Part shown: positions 12,801 to 25,469 of the stretch, one piece after another
Numbering within the stretch: position 1 is the stretch's first letter
Layout of the letters: every line of letters starts with the position of its first letter
NCBI GenBank assembly: GCA_011009095.1
Contig: VTPC01000802.1
Span: 62,001-126,000, forward strand
DNA: 64,000 nucleotides
Direction: 5' to 3'
From: Ignelater luminosus
Taxonomy: Eukaryota > Arthropoda > Insecta > Coleoptera > Elateridae
Program-made: the position numbers and the translations under genes
The notes under the pieces: generated by a model
What the model was told of the DNA's origin: nothing
Databases searched by the model: none
Seen by the model: only the letters and a program-made list of their open reading frames with translations

Positions 12801-15784
12801 AACATATACACACATTCTAGGCTTTTATTACTTTTCAATTGATTTTAAAGAGACTTAATTGAGGGTGTCCGGTAAAAAACTTCAACCTCTAGGTTTTCCA
12901 ATAAAATTTGATACCCTTCAATCTGACAAAGACAAACTATTCTAAGATCATTAATAATTGCACCAAGTTATACTGAGATTCGCACATTTAAAAACAAGTG
13001 CTGGCAGTGTTGACTGGCAGATAAAACAAAGAAGGCCAAAAAGCTTTAGTTTGTTAACTAAATGTAGAATTACTTCAGTTCATTTTACTACATTAATTCT
13101 GGTGTAGGGTCGCTTTCTAAAAACTAGAAATTCGTAGAACATTGACTTATTGGAAATAAACATTCAAGGTAAAAGGGTTTCACTTATACTTGTTAATTCC
13201 TTGAAGATATTTCAAATGTTTTGCACTCTAAAATTTTCATAGAAAGTAATATTTCCTTGAACAAAATTTCTGTTGATAGTTTTTAGAACATGATTATTAT
13301 ATTATTTTCTCCGAAGACTCGAGAACCCTGCTCTTTGCTAAATACAGGTTGAGATGTATAAAAGCTTAGTTATTTACAGGGACAATTCATTCATTCGCTA
13401 TCATTCATAGTTCGCACAAGATTTAACAACATAGTTCCTCGACAATTGTTAACCTGTTTATAAACTTTAATAAATAACATTTATTGTTATTATTTAATTT
13501 TTAAACAAACTCGCATATTATTATAAAAACGTCCTGACATCAGAACTTCCATACCGATATCAATATTATATAAATACCTTAAAAAACATATTTCCATCAC
13601 AATTTTTGTAGCTCTTAAATAGGATCTTGAAAGAGTAAATTCAATGTAATGAATCACAATCAATTACAATTTCTATTGGGAATGGACACACTGATTTCAA
13701 TTATAAAATCGAGAAATTGACAAAGTCAGTACAAATATACTTACCTCAGAAACAGATACATCAAAAGAATATTAGATAAAAGTATATGTTAAGAAAGAAA
13801 AACAAAATAAAAAGACTAAACCTATAGAAGTAAAAAATAAGAGGAAAGTGGCATAAAACGAAGTAAACTAGAGTCGAAGTTAGGTATGAAGTAGATGCAA
13901 ATGATGCGATGGACAGAAGAACAACAAAAAAAAAACGACAGAAGAAATCAATGGGATGACAAAAGTGGAATAAGGAACGAAACAAAGAATGAAATAGAAT
14001 GATATTAGTGAACCAAAAACAGAGTAAAAAACAAGGCCGAAAGGAAAAACTGAAGATAAAGATAAAAAAGACAAAACAAGCATGGTAGAGGGTAAAAAAA
14101 CTCACCAAAGATAAGACCAAAGAGAAAAGTGGAGCTAATGCCATGGCAAAGAAAGACAATGGAAAGAAAACAAATAACAGAAGGTAAGGAGTTGATCAAA
14201 ACAAAGAACAGTAGTATGAAGTAGAGAAAACAATAAAAGGCAAGAAGGTACATGGAAAAAATAAAAACTAGTGAAAGATAGAAGGTAATATACGTACGTA
14301 AAGATAAGAAGCAAAAAGGTACAAATGGACCGATCGAAATGAAATAAGAGAAAATAAAAAAAAATGAAAATTAAAGTTAAGTAAGTCTTTTTAGTACACT
14401 TTGGTAATAAAAATATATCAACGTGTTAAACTCCTACCATGCAAGATGTTTGGCAACCTCATTGCTCATGAAAACGTATACTGTATTCTCAAAGTAAAAC
14501 GCATAATAAATTACTGGGGGAAAGCAAGTTGACTTAAAGAAATTTGAAGAGTGCATAGTTTTCGGTAAGTCATGAAATTTGAAAAACCAAAAACAAATTG
14601 GCCAGGCAAGTTTCTGTAATGTAATCAATTTCGTATCTTTCATCTTTTACGAGATCTCTTCAATGTACCAGTACAGTATAACATACATAATAAACAACGC
14701 AGACTGTAGGAATAACCTCGTTAGTTGGGTTTTTTGTAGTCAATAAGATAATGATTTCTATTAAACACAAAACAAAAAAAAGCTGCTCCTGATTTCAGCA
14801 GCCGCATAATTAAAGAAATTTCGAAGTTTAAGCAATTGGATCATAATCATTTATGAGTTAGCACATTCAATTAGCATCGAATGTATACAATGGGTAACAG
14901 TTGTGATTTCTCAAACTTTTACATTCCCTCAGGCATCTTATTATTCAAGCCTAAATCCTAAAGTAATGAATAGCCGAAAAAACTGTACTTCTAAGGCAAT
15001 CAACTTTTAGACAAACCAATGTAACGTATGACGTAACATAATCCATAAAATGAAAGCAAGCTAAGCTCATTACATTAAGTGTTTGCTTAACTTTAGTAAC
15101 GAAATCTAAAATGAGCGACGTGTGCTTCAAATAACAAAAATGAAGGTTTCTCAGCAAAAAAAAACCCCACTTTAAGTAGATAATTCTTAAGGAATCGGTA
15201 ATAACGGATTTCTAAATTAAAGGGGAAAATATGCCAAATAAAGTTTCAGGGTCTCCAAGAACTTTTACCTGTTGGTCGATCACCTATGAGCCATGGCAAA
15301 ACATCAAAGAGCAATAAAACACTCAAAAGACATTCTAGGCATGGTTTTGACAATACTTACTTTTGAGTAAGTCAACTTGTAGTATACTTGCTTCTAGACC
15401 CAGAGGGCCATAGTTATTAAAGGTATTATTGTCGTCTAAAATTTTTATGTAGTTCTGGCTTACCCTAGCTCACATTCCAATTAATTCTAATCGACGCGTA
15501 AAATCTGACAAGCTTAAATAATTCGGTCAAAAGTCAGAAAAGACCAAAAACTTAAAAAGTCAGTCCATACAAACCTCTAAATTGTGATCATGCTCAAATC
15601 AATCAAACAATCAATCCAAATTCTGAGATACTTTCTCAGATATGTTTCGCAACTCCATGCCATTTATGCATAAGTTATCGTTTGTCATTTTGATCTACTT
15701 TCTTAGGAAATATATTTTCTATACTTGAGCACCTTCTCCCTCTAAATTCCGTAGTGATTTTATTCAGATGTTCAAATTAGATTT
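9850..15784. other. intronic sequence with a purine-biased block, no gene seen
   Basis: No coding segment recognised. A strongly purine-biased stretch at 13780-14380 explains several long overlapping minus-strand frames rich in Phe, Ser and Leu, which are composition artefacts. A short ATG frame at about 12230 ends at a stop before a donor-like gtaagt and is not supported as an exon. Confidence 0.7.
13780..14380. repeat. 600-bp purine-rich (A/G) low-complexity block
   Basis: The plus strand is dominated by A and G, with runs such as gaaagaaaa, aaggaaaaa and gaagataaag throughout and few pyrimidines. There is no strict repeat unit. The bias removes stop codons from the minus strand and so creates overlapping spurious frames (13761-14159, 13880-14083, 14005-14253) with Phe/Leu/Ser-rich translations. 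Confidence 0.75.
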
Positions 15785-16247
15785 ACAACGAACTCCGAAG
15801 GAGTCGTTACTGAATTTGTGAAGTCTGTCTGTCCGCATTTTTTGTCAAATTTTAAAATTTTGACTTCAGATTTGGATTCTAAATCAAAATCGTCGTTTTT
15901 TGATAACTCTTCGGGAACATAGTCAAAATGGCCGCCGAAAATTGGAAAATTTTCAAATTTTTTTTTACTTTAGAATCGTATTCTACATGAAAAAAATAAG
16001 ACAAACGTGTACTTTTAGTTTTTTGATATCACCTCGGGAACATGGTCAAAATGGCTGCCGAAGTCTGAAAAAAGTAACAAAACGGCGGCGAAAATTGGAA
16101 AATCTTCAAAAAATTTTTTTACTTAGAATCGTATTTTACATTAAAAAATAAGACAAACGTGTACTTTTAGTTTTTTGATATCACTTCGGGAACATAGTCA
16201 AAATGGCTGCCGAACTCTGAAAAAAGTAACAAAACGGAGTTCGTTGT
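15785..16247. mobile_element. inverted-repeat element carrying a 2.5-copy internal tandem repeat
   Basis: The ends are ACAACGAACTCCG (15785-15797) and its complement CGGAGTTCGTTGT (16235-16247). The left end also folds on itself (CGAACTCCGAAGGAGTCG). The interior has three copies of a segment with (c/t)cgggaacat(a/g)gtcaaaatggc(c/t)gccga, starting near 15910, 16034 and 16186 (spacings about 123 and 152 bp), interspersed with aagacaaacgtgtacttttag. There is no transposase frame. It looks like a non-autonomous, minisatellite-bearing repeat; target duplications were not identified. Confidence 0.7.
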
Positions 16248-19200
16248 GGTTATGCTTTGCATTCTCAGATGTTTTTGTAACTCCATCTAATTAATAAACA
16301 GTAATTAATTTGTTTGATTACTTCTACTGATTTTTAGTTTAGTTAATTGCAACTTTATATAAGTCTTTAGTGATGATACGAAAACTAAGGTTACTGTAAA
16401 GGTCATCTTTGGGGTTTTGAAGATAGCGTGTTCGTAGTGAAATTTATGATCAAGATTGCAGGAACCCCAGTCTCCTCTGTAGTACGTGCACACATACCCG
16501 ATAAACGATTCCCATCGAACTATTAACAACAGCATCATCAACCAGTATTGATTCAATTCGTTGTGCAATACCCTGCATATTAATATAAAACCAGATTGCA
16601 AAAAACATAGGTACAGTAAAATTCCTTGTGAAACGCCGCGAATTGTTGAATTATTATTTTTAGCTTCAATTCTATTTTCAAATTTCGTAGCAGTCATTTC
16701 CTTTTTTTATCATTTACTATAAAAACGATTACCTCAAGATTGACGTATAGTATTAAAAACGATGTCTGTTTAAAGTCTAGATATTTCCTGCCCCTTTTCA
16801 ACAAAAATCTTCGTGCAATTAATCATCAGTCTTAAACCCGCTTCTTCTTCGTATTGAATGAAAAGAATATTTTGAAACTTCGACATCTATTGAAATTGAT
16901 AATTACTTTAAAAATATTGCAACAACTTTACGATTTATCACTTGCTTTTGAAAATGAAATTTCAATCGACCGCGCAATTACGTTTTAATAGATTACATTT
17001 CAGCTTCAGAAAAGCTTTCAGGGTGTTGAGTACAGAAATTCCTTATTTTTTAATTAATTCTCCTAGTTAACACCTGCAAGGCCACGAAAAAAGGAAAAAA
17101 CTAAAATTAGTTTGATATCAATAAAACGTTTTCGATCTACAAGGCTCGTCTCAGAAAGCTTTTAACCAATTGCTCGTCACAGAAGGTCTCATAAATATGT
17201 TTATTACTCTCAAAAGGATTGCTGCATTTATAGATTTTTCTTTACCCATCGACGGATCAATGTAGATTGTATTTTACTTCCAACAATATTTTATAAAATC
17301 GGATTTGTCATTACACGTTTTTCTTTCGTCCGAGAAAAAAGCGAAATTCTGAACTTCATTTATTTTTCAGATTTTAATTTCACGCTAATATTTCGCCATA
17401 TTTCAGTCTAACACAATCGAAAAGCGAATAAATATTTACATTCTTGGCATGGGCGTGTATCGATTACTAAAAACCCAAGGAGAGAGATTAGGGTGCATAT
17501 TTTAATGTTCAGAGATTTTCTCTGGCGGTCTTTTTAAAAAAGGGCTTAATTGATTTTTCAAACGCAGAATTGTATATCAAAATGCATCTAGTAGGAAAAA
17601 CGAAAGAGAAAATTCAAATTTTATCTTATCACGACTTTAGCTTGTCGTTTCTATTATTGGCAAAATCGATTGAGCCAGCACGTAATTCCGACAACACCAA
17701 GTGGGACGGTCGTGTCAGCCTGAAAGCTCCTGAAACCGAATACAATGTAATGTTTGGTTTATTTCCTCCTATTACAAACTCTGAAAAGCACGTAAACATG
17801 GTATTGTAAATACTACTAGAGAATTGTTTCGCAAATGTATTATTTTCCTATCAGAATCCGATAATGGCACTCTTTATTAAGAGCACTCAGTCAACATTTT
17901 AAGAGTTTTCAGCAGAAAATGTGACACAATATCGTTTGTCTTATATGTATTTTATGGGTGGATCTAGTTACCATAAAAAATTATATTACTTGGTATAATG
18001 ATTAAAAATGCAATTTAAAACTAAAGCGATAAGCTGATGAAGAATATTATTAAAGATAATAAAAAGTTTATATTGAAAAGGGTAAGAAGATAAAAGATAT
18101 AATTCAAAATTATTTTCTGGTTAACAGCCTGTGAAATTTCAAAACGGAATGTCTGTTTGTAAAAGCGACATTAAATTTTAATAGTAGCAGGTAATAATAA
18201 AGCCAACTTAAAGGACGTAAGAAAATTTATTTTTAGAATTAAGTTACGTTAATGATCATCTTCGTCACTTCGTCATCTACAGCTAGTGCTCAAATTACTC
18301 ATCTTGCCTGATTTAATTTTAAAATTTTCATTAATATTCTTGTTGCTTCTTAAAACAATTTTATAACGCTATAAAAAAAAGAAATTTATAGAACGGAAGG
18401 ATTTAAAAAAAAACATAATTTGCTGTTAGGTCACAACGTTTTAATTTTGTGAATTGCGATGTTCATTATTTATGCGCTTATTACACGAGTGGAAATGCAA
18501 ATGGAAAAAATGGAAATAAAGATTTTTGCTGCTTGTAGATGAAAAATTTTGCGTTTCACTCGTTTCGATGTAATAGGGTAAATCTAACCATAGTCATACA
18601 TAAATGGATGATTAAATAATTTGTCACGATTTTCTTTTCCCTATTTTATTGTTGTTTATTCATTAGTTTATTACAATCACTCATCAATTTAAACTGTCCC
18701 TTTTATCACAGATTGTCATCAATTCAACTTTTTTGTTGGAAAAATACCAACCCTCGGATTCATACGTGAAAAGCTTGGATATTTCGCAGTCGTTGAGCAC
18801 TTGTGAGTGAATGGTATTACAGTTGTCATGGATATCTGAATAGACTTCAGAGAGTTTCTAAGAACATGTCACAGCCATCTTGTTTTATCTGAGAAGCAAC
18901 AGAATGGAATATAAATTATTAATGTAAGCATCTCTTTAAGACGTGACATACGTATGCATGTACGTATCTTTTGATTGGGGTTTACAAACAGATAAGAATG
19001 AAAACATAATTTCTTTCAAGTTTTACAAAAGTGAAATACCATAAATATCAAGTTAAAAAGGGTACTTATCTTTAAATATTAGTTTCCAAAATCTAGAAGC
19101 AGGAGTTCCTGAATTTTCTTGATCTTTCCCTTTCACTAAATTTTACCTTTTTCTTAAAGCTATAAATTGCTTTTTGATTTGTGCAAAGCAAGGGGGGGGG

Positions 19201-19505
19201 GTGTTATGTTATTTATGTGTTAATGATCTTCCAATTAACATCAGTTGCGATCAAAAACAGGTTCACGAATTTTATCAAGTAAGATTTGAAGAAGATAAAA
19301 CTCACCTATTACGGACTAAAGATTAAGATGACATTCAGATATGCTTCAACTTCATAATGCCAAACAGAAATAAATTCTTTTAAGTGAAAATCTGAACACT
19401 TTCCCAAAATAATGATAAGTGCTGTAACTGCTATACCATTATATCGCTAATTCTTCTTAATCCAGAATAAATACACCGCAGTAACTCCAAACTTGTAAGG
19501 ACTAG
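16248..19505. other. intronic sequence, uncertain frames only
   Basis: AT-rich. Contains a 130-codon minus frame (16305-16697) and a 79-codon plus frame (17570-17809) whose C-terminal half (IEPARNSDNTKWDG) looks coding-like but matches no family I recognise. A G10 run lies at 19192-19201. No terminal repeats were seen. Confidence 0.6.
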
Positions 19506-20708
19506 GTGTTTATAAAGCTAATAGATAATGACCTAGCTAATTTCTTACAAAAGATTGGATGGCTAGGATACTTGCGTATCATGAAAGAAGCTAGACTTTC
19601 TTTTCCTGAAATTAGTAGAAGGGTAAATCGGGACCAGACTACAGTTGCACGAATATGGTCTGCTTGGTCAGAAGAAGGCATTCAGCGACATCGTCCAGCT
19701 GTTAGACCTCCACGTAGCAGCAATGTTCGTGAAGATCGACTTCTTCGAAGAATGATTACAAGAGACCGCTTTCAAACAACAAGGTCTGTCGCTGTAGACT
19801 GGATGCGAGCTCTTCACCGCCGCGTGTCAATGGCAACAATCTACAGAAAAATCTCTTCTTTTGGACTGCGATCTTACCGTCCATTCCAGTGGCTCCCTTT
19901 AACTGCACATCAAAAAGCTGTTAGGCTTGTTTGGTGTCAAGAGCGACAGCATTGAAATCAGCAATGAAACGACATTGTCTTCAGTGATGAATCAAGATTT
20001 TGTTTGTGGACAAATGATGGCCGTAGGAAGGTACGTCGACATCGAGGAGAAAGACGAAATCTAGAGTTTGCTGAAAGACGCCATACAGCTTTAACACCTG
20101 GAGTAATGGTTTGGGGAGCGATTTGTTTTGGAAGAAGATCACCTCTTGTGTTCGTTCCGAGGACTATAAATGCTCATCGCTATATTCATAATGTCCTGGA
20201 ACCGATGTTAGTACCATTCATGCAGACGTTGCAAACGGTATTTTCCAACAGGATAACACACGTCCATACACACTGCAAACATTACCAGAAGGTACCTCCA
20301 GCAAGCACAATTGCAAATATTGCCCTGGCCTCCACGATCACCGGACTTATCGCCGATCGAACATCTTTGGGACATGATGGGCCGGCGACTAAGATTATTG
20401 CCAAGAGCTCCTAACAACTTAGACGAGCTGAGACACCAACTTGAGGTTATATGGAACGAGATACCCCAGGAGAACATAGACCACTTGATAGAAAGCAAGC
20501 AACGACGAGTAAATGCTTGCATTGCTGTTCATGGCGATGTTACACATTATTAATTTTATTTTCGTTGTTATTGTTTTCTTGTAATTGTTAATCTTTTTTT
20601 AATTAAAACCTGATCATTTCATACGCAATAATAAAAGATTATTTTAGCAAAGTTTCAAACCCGTAGCCTTATTTTTAATAGGTGGTGCATTTTATATAAA
20701 ACTGAGTG
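19506..20708 (+). mobile_element. Tc1-like DNA transposon, decayed, 3' end preserved
   Basis: A degenerate Tc1/mariner-superfamily element. The transposase remnant is described separately. The 3' end appears to be the sequence ending ..aaaactgagtg at 20708, followed by a TA (20709-20710), the target dinucleotide of this superfamily. It begins with a pattern like gtggtgcattttatataaaa that would be the right inverted terminal repeat. No matching left terminal repeat was found in the preceding several hundred bases, so the 5' end is probably deleted and the start given is only the start of the open frame. Confidence 0.75.
19536..20553 (+). pseudogene. Tc1-family DD34E transposase pseudogene
   Basis: Encodes a cut-and-paste transposase that would act on its own terminal repeats. 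The N-terminal helix-turn-helix is visible as LSFPEISRRVNRDQTTVARI, followed by the second DNA-binding region (RSVAVDWMRALHRRVSMATIYR). The catalytic core has IVFSDESRFCLW (first D), WGAICFGRRSPL, QDNTRP (second D, codon at 20252) and SPDLSPIEHLWD (catalytic E, codon at 20359). Allowing for the indels, 34 residues separate the second D from the E, giving DD34E. Four lesions kill it: two in-frame TGA stops near 19953-19973, both where Trp is expected, a 1-bp loss near 20217-20222, and a 2-bp AC gain in the acacac run near 20270. Both the frame and the family hold up across the whole length. Confidence 0.9.
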
Positions 20709-20710
20709 TA

Positions 20711-21502
20711 TGATATCAGAAAAAATATCAATTACAGTTTCACCTTTATTTGCACGCTTTGATTTTGTCTTCACTCAATCCAAATTCATATAGCTGGAAA
20801 AAATATTGAAGCCCAAAAACAATTTGCATAAAAAACTGAAGTCATGGTAATTGTAACGTCATTAACAACAACATAAATTGTTAGAAAGAGTTAGAGCATG
20901 GATGAGATGTTAATCTTGATATTTATGTGCATCATTTGAAAAAAAAAGCAGAAAACTTCAGTAAGGACCTGTCAGATTATATCCAGTATACAATAGCACA
21001 AGAGTAGGCAAAATGGTCTGTATAACGCGATTCGCTGGGATTACCACAAACCAAGTGTTGTCTGACTTACAACGCATGTAGTTCTATTGTTACGGTTCGC
21101 AGCATAACTTAAGACTCCGATCTGGCCCTGCATCGAGCTTAAGTTTCCTCATCGCTGCATTATAGAGCAATCACAGCACAATCTAGTCAATCACAACCGT
21201 TCTAGTCTTGTGTCTGGGCTATGCCTGTACTGTGTCATTGATCAGTGCCCATGTAATTTTTTTAATATGTAAAGCAGGAATGAGCAATCAATGCACCCGG
21301 GGTCTAGCGGGTCACATACGATCTTAACCGGAACTACCTTAAAAATTACGACTACTACGAAAGACTATGGTCAACTTTAGATCCCGTCGCTGTACATGAT
21401 GTTGATGCAGTTATTCCGCTATTAAACAATGTCTTACTCAAATTATTTAACTAGTTGATAGTTCGAACTCATTAGTAGTTGCTGCAAATCTGAAACTAAT
21501 CC
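20711..21502. other. intronic sequence, moderately GC-richer, one short ORF
   Basis: Segment 21000-21450 is visibly less AT-rich than its surroundings but shows no terminal repeats. It includes the short plus-strand frame at 21308-21454 described separately. Confidence 0.6.
21308..21454 (+). CDS. uncharacterised 48-codon ORF fragment rich in Tyr/Asp
   Basis: Stop-to-stop plus-strand frame without an ATG, reading VTYDLNRNYLKNYDYYERLW then STLDPVAVHDVDAVIPLLNN. The residue mix resembles real protein more than the random AT-rich translations around it. No family recognised; the upstream stop is directly adjacent. It could be a terminal exon fragment or the tail of a dead transposon gene that ends before the Harbinger insertion at 21506. 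Confidence 0.2.
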   Translation, partial: RVTYDLNRNYLKNYDYYERLWSTLDPVAVHDVDAVIPLLNNVLLKLFN

Positions 21503-21505
21503 TTA

Positions 21506-22119
21506 AGGGCGGCTCCACACGCTCCGTCTTGCCTTAACACTTGCCTGTGCAGCGTCGTGTCTCAAGGTAAGACGGAGCGTGTGGATGAGAAGTCTTAATA
21601 CTTGCTCGGAGCAAAGCGCGGCTTGATGGCATTCAGGCTCTGCTTGAAATTTTTAATGCGTTGCATAAAGTATGCGAGCAAGTCTGAACGTATGTATGGA
21701 ATGACCGACTTTGAGCTCAGTTTTAACATTATTTTGCAGCGATCGGAAGTAAATATTATTGTTATCGTGGCCGATTAAGGGCACTATTCTCACGAATTTC
21801 TTTCCAAATTTATTGAAATCTACAGAGATAACCTGCGCTTGCGGTTTAAGTTCATTTAGTAAGTTTATGTGAGAGAGCTCAGCTTGTTTCAGCATCCATG
21901 ATTTCGACCACTTGGATTTTGGTTTGCGTTTTTTCTTTAGAGCTAGAGCTAACACAACAGTAATTAATTCAATGTCCGACATGGTGTAATTTCGCTAAAC
22001 ACTTCTAAAAAACTGAGAAAAAGTCTTAAGTTAAGCCGGTGCGTGTGTATTCATTTCAAGCCTACAGTTTTACATTGAGAGTTGCCTGTCGAGCCAAGAC
22101 GGAGTGTGTGGAGCGCCCT
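21506..22119. mobile_element. PIF/Harbinger element, non-autonomous, with TTA target duplications
   Basis: 614 bp bounded by terminal inverted repeats AGGGCGGCTCCACACGCTCC and its counterpart GGAGTGTGTGGAGCGCCCT, flanked on both sides by TTA (21503-21505 and 22120-22122), the 3-bp target characteristic of Harbinger elements. The left end contains a second, internal inverted copy (about 21515-21535 against 21564-21584), so that end can fold into a strong hairpin. A transposase N-terminal remnant reads inward from the right end. The rest of the transposase gene is missing. Confidence 0.85.
21653..21982 (-). pseudogene. Harbinger transposase N-terminal fragment
   Basis: Minus-strand frame opening MSDIELITVVLALALKKKRK. 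It then carries KWSKSWMLKQ and SHINLLNELK, matching the pattern (WSKEWLLKR..SHINLLRELR) at the N-terminus of arthropod Harbinger transposases, and later IVPLIG in the position of their VTPLI. Only about 109 codons are present; the DDE nuclease core is absent. It lies inside the element at 21506-22119, with its start about 137 bp from the right terminus. A read-through of decayed sequence probably makes up the last third. Confidence 0.7.
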
Positions 22120-25100
22120 TTAGGTACGTTTCCGGCTTAAAGTAATATACCCTTACTTAGCCCCGGTTTGCCCAATCTAGATGTTTTAAAAATCTTTTTG
22201 TTATTTCATTCAAATCTACGTTTATAATTTGTTATTCATAAGGAATCTCTATTATTTTGCTTCTACGGCACCTCATAGTTCACAAAATGCATAAAATTAT
22301 TTAACAATCAAATAAATTCTTGTCACCAAATAAAAGTTCTAATAGGACAGAGCAGTGGGCGGAAAAATATCAAAAGCGAGCTACAACTTTACTTACACAT
22401 TCAGAAATTATTGTTAATGAATTGATTTTTACAGTAAATTCATTGGATGAAAATATGCAGTTTACTATTTACTTCGCCATAACTTAAATCGCAGACTTGA
22501 TTTTTTTCTACTGCAATTTCCAAATAAGATTTAATTAAAATCACATTAATCTTACTTTCATGAATTCTATCTAACGGAAAAAACAATAGAACTTTATAAC
22601 TTCATTACTGCATTCACACTTCATCATATTGTCATTATTCCAACAAGCGAAGAGATGAAAACTACTTGTGTTTAGTTGAATGATTTATTTATTGCACAAA
22701 CTCTTTATTGCAATCTAAAAAAAGAAACTATGAAATTGTACTCTCGTTTTAAATATTTATAAATAACCTAATCATAAAACGAGTGAGTGAATAATCTAGA
22801 CAGACAAATCAAAAGGAGCCGGTCACTTTAATAATAAATTCGGCAGACAGTGCATGCACTTCTCTAATACGACAAGAAAAAAAAGGAAAAATGATCAATT
22901 TTAATTTGAATTCGGACGAAAATATTGCACGAACAATAATAAATTCAGGGTCAAAAAAGGTAGCAAGTAGCATTACTATACCACCGTCTACCAACCACCA
23001 CACGACGTAAACAAACAAATTTATGATGTAATACCGTAATATAAGTTTGGATCTTTAATTTGTTTTTCTTTCCTTCCGCTGTTGTAAACAGAATCTTTTT
23101 AGAAGGAAAATTCTTTTATGGATAACGAGAAAAAGATTTTAAAGAGATAAACTCGTAAAACGCTTGTATTTATTTTTCGTCAAAAACAACGTTACGAAAT
23201 AAACGGGTCTACGAGTATCAGGTGGAAGGGCTTCTACGTAAACCACCATCATCAGGTTAATTAAGGAGAAATTGCTTAATGAAATATTAAAGCCAAATTT
23301 TAATTAGAATTTATTATTATAAAACAGGAAGTTGAAAATCTTCAAAGTATGCAGTAATTATTTTGGGATTCTGAATTCAACACGTTCAAAAAATGAAGAT
23401 GGAATATAATACATTTAATTAACAAATTCATTTCAACTTGTCAAGGCTAACCTGTTTTTTAAATCCAGAATATTTAGGCATTTAATTAAACTGATAGAGA
23501 AAAAGTTTAAATTGAACCAACAAATCTACTAAAGTAAATGCAGGGGCTTTGCAATTTAGATTAGTCTTTGTGTATTTTTCAATAATGTGCACAGTGAATT
23601 AGTTGAATTTATTGACTGTATAATGCAATTAAAGAAACCAATCTAGCAGAAAATGTACCGAGTATTTTGTTTATTTATGATGAAAGTGATAAGTGAAACA
23701 ATACAATGTAGAAAATAGTGAGTGGCAAGTACACATACAGGGTGGGTATTGGGTAGATGTAGAAGAAAGTGCTCTACAGTAAAAAACTTAAAAAATTAGT
23801 CCGGGTATCATTAAAAAACAAATTAATAATAGACACCGATACAGTTAAGATACAATTTATGAAAATACAACAGCAAAGCTATTATTTAAGGAAAAACTGA
23901 GAAGAAACAAATATACTGGATATTCCGACAATTTATGCTAAAATGATCCAAGAGATTCTCTGGTTCGGAAAGTGTTGCACAGTGTTAAAAGTACGTTTCG
24001 AAATACAAGAGTTTTAAGTTTGACTGTTCTTCAAATCTCCATGAAAAGCTCTGAAAATTTAAATTCGACAAATAGTAAGTAGATACTTTAGCAAGAATCA
24101 AGCAACACAAATTCCAATATGGTTTTTATCAATATTTGTAAAACTAAATTCGAATCTACTTATTTTCTAGAATAATCTAGGAACAATAGCACAATTGATC
24201 ATAAATAGAAACAATTCCTAGGAGTAGGTTTCAAGCAAACGAGATAAAAGGCTCAGGTTTATATTTATACTTGCAGTAGATTCTGATTGTCCTACAAAAT
24301 GTCTATTTAAAAATTGGCAGGCAGGTAGGGGCAGTTAATTTTGCAAAGATCGTTTGCAGAATGTATCTACAAAGATTTTCAGCAAAGATTAAGAGGGAGT
24401 TCTGAGACTTTAGAAAAGTCTAATCAAAGTTAGAAATATAGCACTTTTTTAGCAATTTGAATAGGTCACTTCAAATTACCAGCACAACTTTAAGGAAGTG
24501 AAAAGAAATTAAACCCAATATCAGATTGAGTGGTACTTACTTTCAACAATAGGTTCCAGAATTTAAAATTACTAAGCGTTCTACAATACGTGAAATCTAA
24601 TTCGTATGGAAATCAAGTTTGAACTAACATTTGTATCATTTACACATCGATCTCATTTATCTTATAAACAATTAATCTTGATATCACGAGCTAATCTGTT
24701 TATTAATACTTCTTTATAATACTTCCAACAACTCGAAACACGCCCATGTGATCTACTAGTATCAAATGAAAAGTTAGTTCTTTTTATTTTTGGCCCATAG
24801 ACAACGCACTGCGTGTCGTCACTCATCAACAGCCGATCAAACGACTGCCCTGCGGGTTTAAGTACGCTTTAAGTTAAGGAAGTAATATTATTGAAGTGCA
24901 TCTCAGACTGGTAGAATTTCTCATTAGTAGGTTATAGAAAAGCTTGATCTCCATGAATTAATTGTTAGGATAAGAAATGGACACACAGCACAGAACTTCC
25001 TTTTGTATGGACTTATCAGTTCATCGAGTATTTTTGCCAAGTGGAATAATACAGAGATGAGCAATGTCGGCAATTGCTGAATTATTCTATTTCTTCAACC

Positions 25101-25469
25101 TTCACCTACAGCTACAACGCTAATGGTAATATGTATATGATATTGATATTTAGATTATTCTCAAAGCAATTGATGCAGCCTTTATTATATTTTCCTATGG
25201 CGCAAGAAAGAAATAAACACCTAACATCAACAGATTTTATTAAATTCAAATCGTAAAAGATCAGAACTTTGAATCTTGATTAGTATTGCAAAAGGCGCTA
25301 CATAAATGTTCGAAATGCGCTGTTTTCATCAAAATATCGTTAATCTAACAGTTCTACCTTGTTCAGAAAATTAAGGGAGTCTTTACAATTTTTATAAAGT
25401 TACATAGCTTTTACTTTTGTTGAGATAAATGAGAAAAAAATTCACCCTCTTCAAGAATTATCTAATATC

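Noticed and set aside
13761-14253. Three long overlapping minus-strand frames with hydrophobic, Phe/Leu/Ser-rich translations
   Set aside because: They arise from the purine-rich composition of the plus strand, overlap each other in different frames, and match no protein family.
16305-16697. 130-codon minus-strand ORF and, in another frame, a short exon candidate reading GIAQRIESILVDDAVVNSS between an atgcag acceptor and gtatgt donor
   Set aside because: Length is near what chance yields here, the two readings conflict, and neither matches a known family; not enough to call, though RNA data could revive the short exon.
20208-20522. 104-codon minus-strand ORF opposite the Tc1 transposase
   Set aside because: It is the antisense shadow of the transposase coding sequence.
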